From NCBI GenBank assembly GCA_946619805.1, contig CAMOMM010000021.1, positions 1 to 9,030 of the forward strand: DNA of 9,030 nucleotides, read 5' to 3'. A model generated the notes under the pieces. It did no database searches. It saw nothing but the letters and a program-made list of their open reading frames with translations, and was not told the DNA's origin. Below, one piece after another: positions 7,064 through 9,030 of this stretch. A program made the translations under genes and the position numbers. The first letter of the stretch is position 1; each line of letters opens with the position of its first letter. This DNA comes from an uncultured Bacillota bacterium. GTDB taxonomy: Bacteria; Bacillota_I; Bacilli_A; Erysipelotrichales; Erysipelotrichaceae.

Positions 7064-7541
7064 ACTCTCTTTGCATGATATAGTCATCCATTACAAAACC
7101 TTCACCGATATCCGTTACCACGCTGTCAATGACCTCAAAACCCAGATGTCTGTAAATGTCATAGCTTGGGTTATGCTTATTGACAGTCAGGTATACTGAC
7201 GAACAATCCGGATAAAGAGAAATGCAGTCTTCCAGCAGCACTTTTCCCAATCCCAGTCCATGGTATTTCCCGGAAAGGTAAAGCTTGCTGAGAAAGATCC
7301 TGTCGCCCTGTTTCTGTGATCCGCAATAGCCGACAAGCTCACCGTCGATCATGACACCGCGGTATATGTAGCCTTCAGCCTTCTGCTTTTCAAAGGCATT
7401 ACGGCACTGAAACTGCTGCAGCATGTATGTTATCTGCTGTTCGGAAAGCAGTTTTCCATAGCTTTCATGCCACAGCTGATCAGCCAGTTTTTCCAGCCGG
7501 TCAAACATGTTTTCATCTACGGTAACAAGCGCATATTTCAT
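7044..7541 (-). CDS. GNAT-family N-acetyltransferase
   Basis: A 165-residue protein with the GCN5-related acetyltransferase fold, which transfers acetyl from acetyl-CoA to an amine. The acetyl-CoA-binding segment is clear: LSKLYLSGKYHGLGLGK at 84-100, with the pyrophosphate loop YHGLGLGK. Typical later elements follow: LTVNKHNPSYDIYRHLGFEV at 118-137, with Asn121 and Tyr130 in usual catalytic-support positions. The opening half (DQLWHESYGKLLSEQQITYML) is common in unassigned members of the family. The substrate cannot be told; small molecule, aminoglycoside-like or protein targets are all open. The ATG at 7541 has GGGGG about 9 nt upstream. It is the first gene of the minus-strand operon and leads into uvrA after 14 nt. 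It is not usually part of the uvrA-hprK cluster. Confidence 0.88.
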   Translation of the reverse strand: MKYALVTVDENMFDRLEKLADQLWHESYGKLLSEQQITYMLQQFQCRNAFEKQKAEGYIYRGVMIDGELVGYCGSQKQGDRIFLSKLYLSGKYHGLGLGKVLLEDCISLYPDCSSVYLTVNKHNPSYDIYRHLGFEVIDSVVTDIGEGFVMDDYIMQRELLKEVK

Positions 7542-7563
7542 AATGGTTCCCCCATGCCATACT

Positions 7564-7592
7564 ATTATATAAAAAATATATCAAGCAGGCAA
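7564..7592 (-). promoter_or_regulatory. Promoter of the GNAT-uvrA-hprK-lgt-ppaX-trxB operon
   Basis: On the minus strand, TTGCCT (7592-7587, 4 of 6) and a perfect TATAAT (7569-7564) are spaced by exactly 17 nt. The GNAT start lies 22 nt further on. No other convincing promoter was seen within the operon, so it likely serves all five genes. No LexA-type operator was recognised here. Confidence 0.6.
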
Positions 7593-7599
7593 AAAATAA

Positions 7600-7608
7600 T
7601 GGTATAAT
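7600..7608 (+). promoter_or_regulatory. Extended -10 promoter for the XpaC-family gene
   Basis: TGGTATAAT at 7600-7608 is a perfect extended -10 element (TGnTATAAT), 29 nt before the start codon at 7638. The -35 position (about 7580-7585, ATCAAG) is poor, as is common for extended -10 promoters. It is back-to-back with the minus-strand promoter, and the two upstream regions share 7580-7592. Confidence 0.6.
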
Positions 7609-7637
7609 AAACAATAGCATGAAAGGATTGATGCCAT

Positions 7638-8612
7638 ATGATTGGATTATTTTTATTCTTAGTGTCTTTATTTGCAGGACTTACAATTCTCTCGGTAGGA
7701 TTTGAAATATTCGGAGTTGCGATGGATATATTCGGCCCGCTGATCACCATCGGCGTTTTCGTATACCTCATACGCCTGTTTACCGGCAAAAATAAAAAGA
7801 CCAGCAGTATCTTCAGGACCAGAACTGCTTCCGCTCCGACTTCCAGAACCAATCCTAACGAAGCCAAATTCATCAAGGCTCTGGAAAACCACTTCAAAAG
7901 CGATGCCAGACTGCTGTTTGACCAGGAAACCTATCTTACTCCGTTAAATGACGGACCGATCACCCTGGATAACGTCGGCATCTACATGCGCGATGAATAC
8001 ATTTCAACTTTAAGTGAATACAAGATCGCTTTTCCTAATTCATACAACACTTTCGTTGACATGATCCTCAACTACACTAACAGCCGCAACGTTTCCCGGA
8101 GTAAGCCTGTCAGCAATACTCCTAAGGAAACGGCAACCAAATCAACTTACCTCAAGGATGCTCAGTATTACATTGACTCCCTGAGCAAGATGAACGATTC
8201 GATTGATCAGGAAACCATTACGGAACACCTCAACAAGTCCGTACAGTATCTGACTCAGATCAGAGACATCGAAAAGACCTTCCCTAAGAGCAAGGACAAG
8301 ACGACCAAGCTGTACCAGTATTATCTGCCTATGCTGCTGGACATTCTGGAAAACTACAAGCGCTTAAGTGTCGGTTCGACCCGGAGTAAGGAATTCAAGG
8401 AAAATGAAGACCGTCTGCTCAAGACCCTGGTTCTGATCAACGGTGCTCTGGATACCCTGACTCATACCCTTCTGGAAGAATACTATACCGAATCTTCAGT
8501 TGACATGAAGACTCTGGAAGCTCTGTTAAAGAAGGACGGCCTGGTTCAGGATGAAATGACTTTTGAAAACTTCAAGCAGTCTCAGGATAAGAAGGTGGAA
8601 TCAAATGGCTAA
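7638..8612 (+). CDS. xpaC: XpaC-family (5-bromo-4-chloroindolyl phosphate hydrolysis-like) membrane protein
   Basis: A 324-residue protein anchored by two predicted N-terminal membrane helices (about 3-21 and 31-48), followed by a basic segment (GKNKK) and a Ser/Thr/Arg-rich linker to about 73. The rest should be a cytoplasmic, mostly helical domain. Its C-terminal third resembles XpaC (PF10112): YYLPMLLDILENYKRL at 228-243, then a spaced helix, LVLINGALDTLTHTLLEE at 264-281, and VDMKTLEALLKKDGL at 288-302. The family is named for a phosphatase-like phenotype but its biochemical role is not established. It often neighbours TelA genes. The region 76-165 is not typical of short XpaC proteins and I do not recognise it. 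The start ATG follows AAAGGA at 7622-7627. The gene overlaps the next by 8 nt. The family call rests on pattern similarity only. Confidence 0.7.
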   Translation: MIGLFLFLVSLFAGLTILSVGFEIFGVAMDIFGPLITIGVFVYLIRLFTGKNKKTSSIFRTRTASAPTSRTNPNEAKFIKALENHFKSDARLLFDQETYLTPLNDGPITLDNVGIYMRDEYISTLSEYKIAFPNSYNTFVDMILNYTNSRNVSRSKPVSNTPKETATKSTYLKDAQYYIDSLSKMNDSIDQETITEHLNKSVQYLTQIRDIEKTFPKSKDKTTKLYQYYLPMLLDILENYKRLSVGSTRSKEFKENEDRLLKTLVLINGALDTLTHTLLEEYYTESSVDMKTLEALLKKDGLVQDEMTFENFKQSQDKKVESNG

Positions 8613-9030
8613 CAAGAAATATAACTATAACAGCGATCCATTGGATGAATTACTGGAAAAGCTGAATTCCGGTGATTTCGCCGATCAGTCAATGCATGAA
8701 TTCTCCAATACCGTAAAAGGATACAATACCAGCAGAAGGACAAGAGGAACATCCGGAAGCTATACCAGATCTACCTATTCAACCGTCAGACCGAGGATCA
8801 AGGCTGATGTTGAAGTAGCTTCTTTCAATTCCCGCTATGAACAGATCATCGCTTCCCTGTCAAACATCGTCTATGATAACTATGCTTCAGGCAAGAAAGA
8901 CGGCTATCAGCAGGCCATTGACAGATACATTCAGATGACAACTCAGTACAAGAACAATCTTCTGCATGTCGAACAACAGGTCGCAGCTGATCTGGAAACC
9001 TGTTCCCAGAAGATGAATACGATCACCATT
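8605..9030 (+). CDS. Unrecognised protein coupled to the XpaC-family gene, 3' truncated by the window
   Basis: An open frame of 142 codons from the ATG at 8605 to the window end without a stop. It begins 8 nt before the upstream stop codon, and AGAAGGTGG precedes the ATG, so translation is probably coupled to the XpaC-family gene. It opens MANKKYNYNSDPLDELLEKL and has no signal peptide or membrane span so far. Residues 40-63 are rich in Ser, Thr, Arg and Tyr (YNTSRRTRGTSGSYTRSTYS) and are probably disordered. From about 66 it becomes helical and Gln-rich (GYQQAIDRYIQMTTQYKNN, LHVEQQVAADLE). XpaC genes are often followed by telA, but the visible part does not resemble the TelA N-termini I know. 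It may be a TelA-like protein with an unusual N-terminal extension or a different partner. Function not assigned. Confidence 0.85.
   Translation, partial: MANKKYNYNSDPLDELLEKLNSGDFADQSMHEFSNTVKGYNTSRRTRGTSGSYTRSTYSTVRPRIKADVEVASFNSRYEQIIASLSNIVYDNYASGKKDGYQQAIDRYIQMTTQYKNNLLHVEQQVAADLETCSQKMNTITI

Noticed and set aside
7565..7897. Minus-strand open frame of 110 codons opposite the start of the XpaC-family gene
   Set aside because: It runs over the divergent promoters and antisense to the membrane helices. Its hydrophobic look comes from the complement of that sequence.

Overview
The window looks like chromosome of a Firmicute, most likely of the Erysipelotrichia type. It shows the Gram-positive neighbourhood uvrA-hprK-lgt-ppaX-trxB, HPr kinase/phosphorylase, strong AGGAGG-type ribosome sites, TATAAT promoters and a moderate GC content. 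The class assignment is inference from gene order and protein style, not from a marker comparison.

Layout. (1) Positions 1-250 hold no intact gene. They contain the right end of an IS200/IS605-type element, including a folded RNA resembling the omegaRNA (guide RNA scaffold) of TnpB nucleases. This is followed by what may be the interrupted 3' tail of a plus-strand membrane or wall-anchored protein gene, then a plus-strand terminator hairpin. (2) Positions 263-886, minus strand: a stand-alone glucose-type PTS EIIA (crr) with its own promoter and terminator. (3) Positions 911-7592, minus strand: one tightly packed operon in the order GNAT acetyltransferase, uvrA, hprK, lgt-ppaX fusion, trxB. 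Adjacent genes overlap or are 4-14 nt apart, and a good promoter precedes the GNAT gene. (4) From 7600, plus strand: a divergent promoter drives an XpaC-family membrane protein gene that overlaps an unrecognised gene running off the end of the window.

How the parts fit. HprK phosphorylates and dephosphorylates the PTS carrier HPr on serine. Dephosphorylation by phosphorolysis releases pyrophosphate, which PpaX hydrolyses in Bacillus. Here the PpaX-like HAD domain is fused, in one uninterrupted frame, to the cytoplasmic C-terminus of the lipoprotein-modifying membrane enzyme Lgt, directly downstream of hprK. A free EIIA-Glc, another PTS regulator and phosphocarrier, lies just past the operon. 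UvrA (DNA repair) and TrxB (thioredoxin reduction) are housekeeping passengers. The most interesting items are the Lgt-PpaX fusion, the omegaRNA-like end with its adjoining gene scar, and the XpaC-partner pair. I see no clearly new defence or mobile system that is complete within the window.
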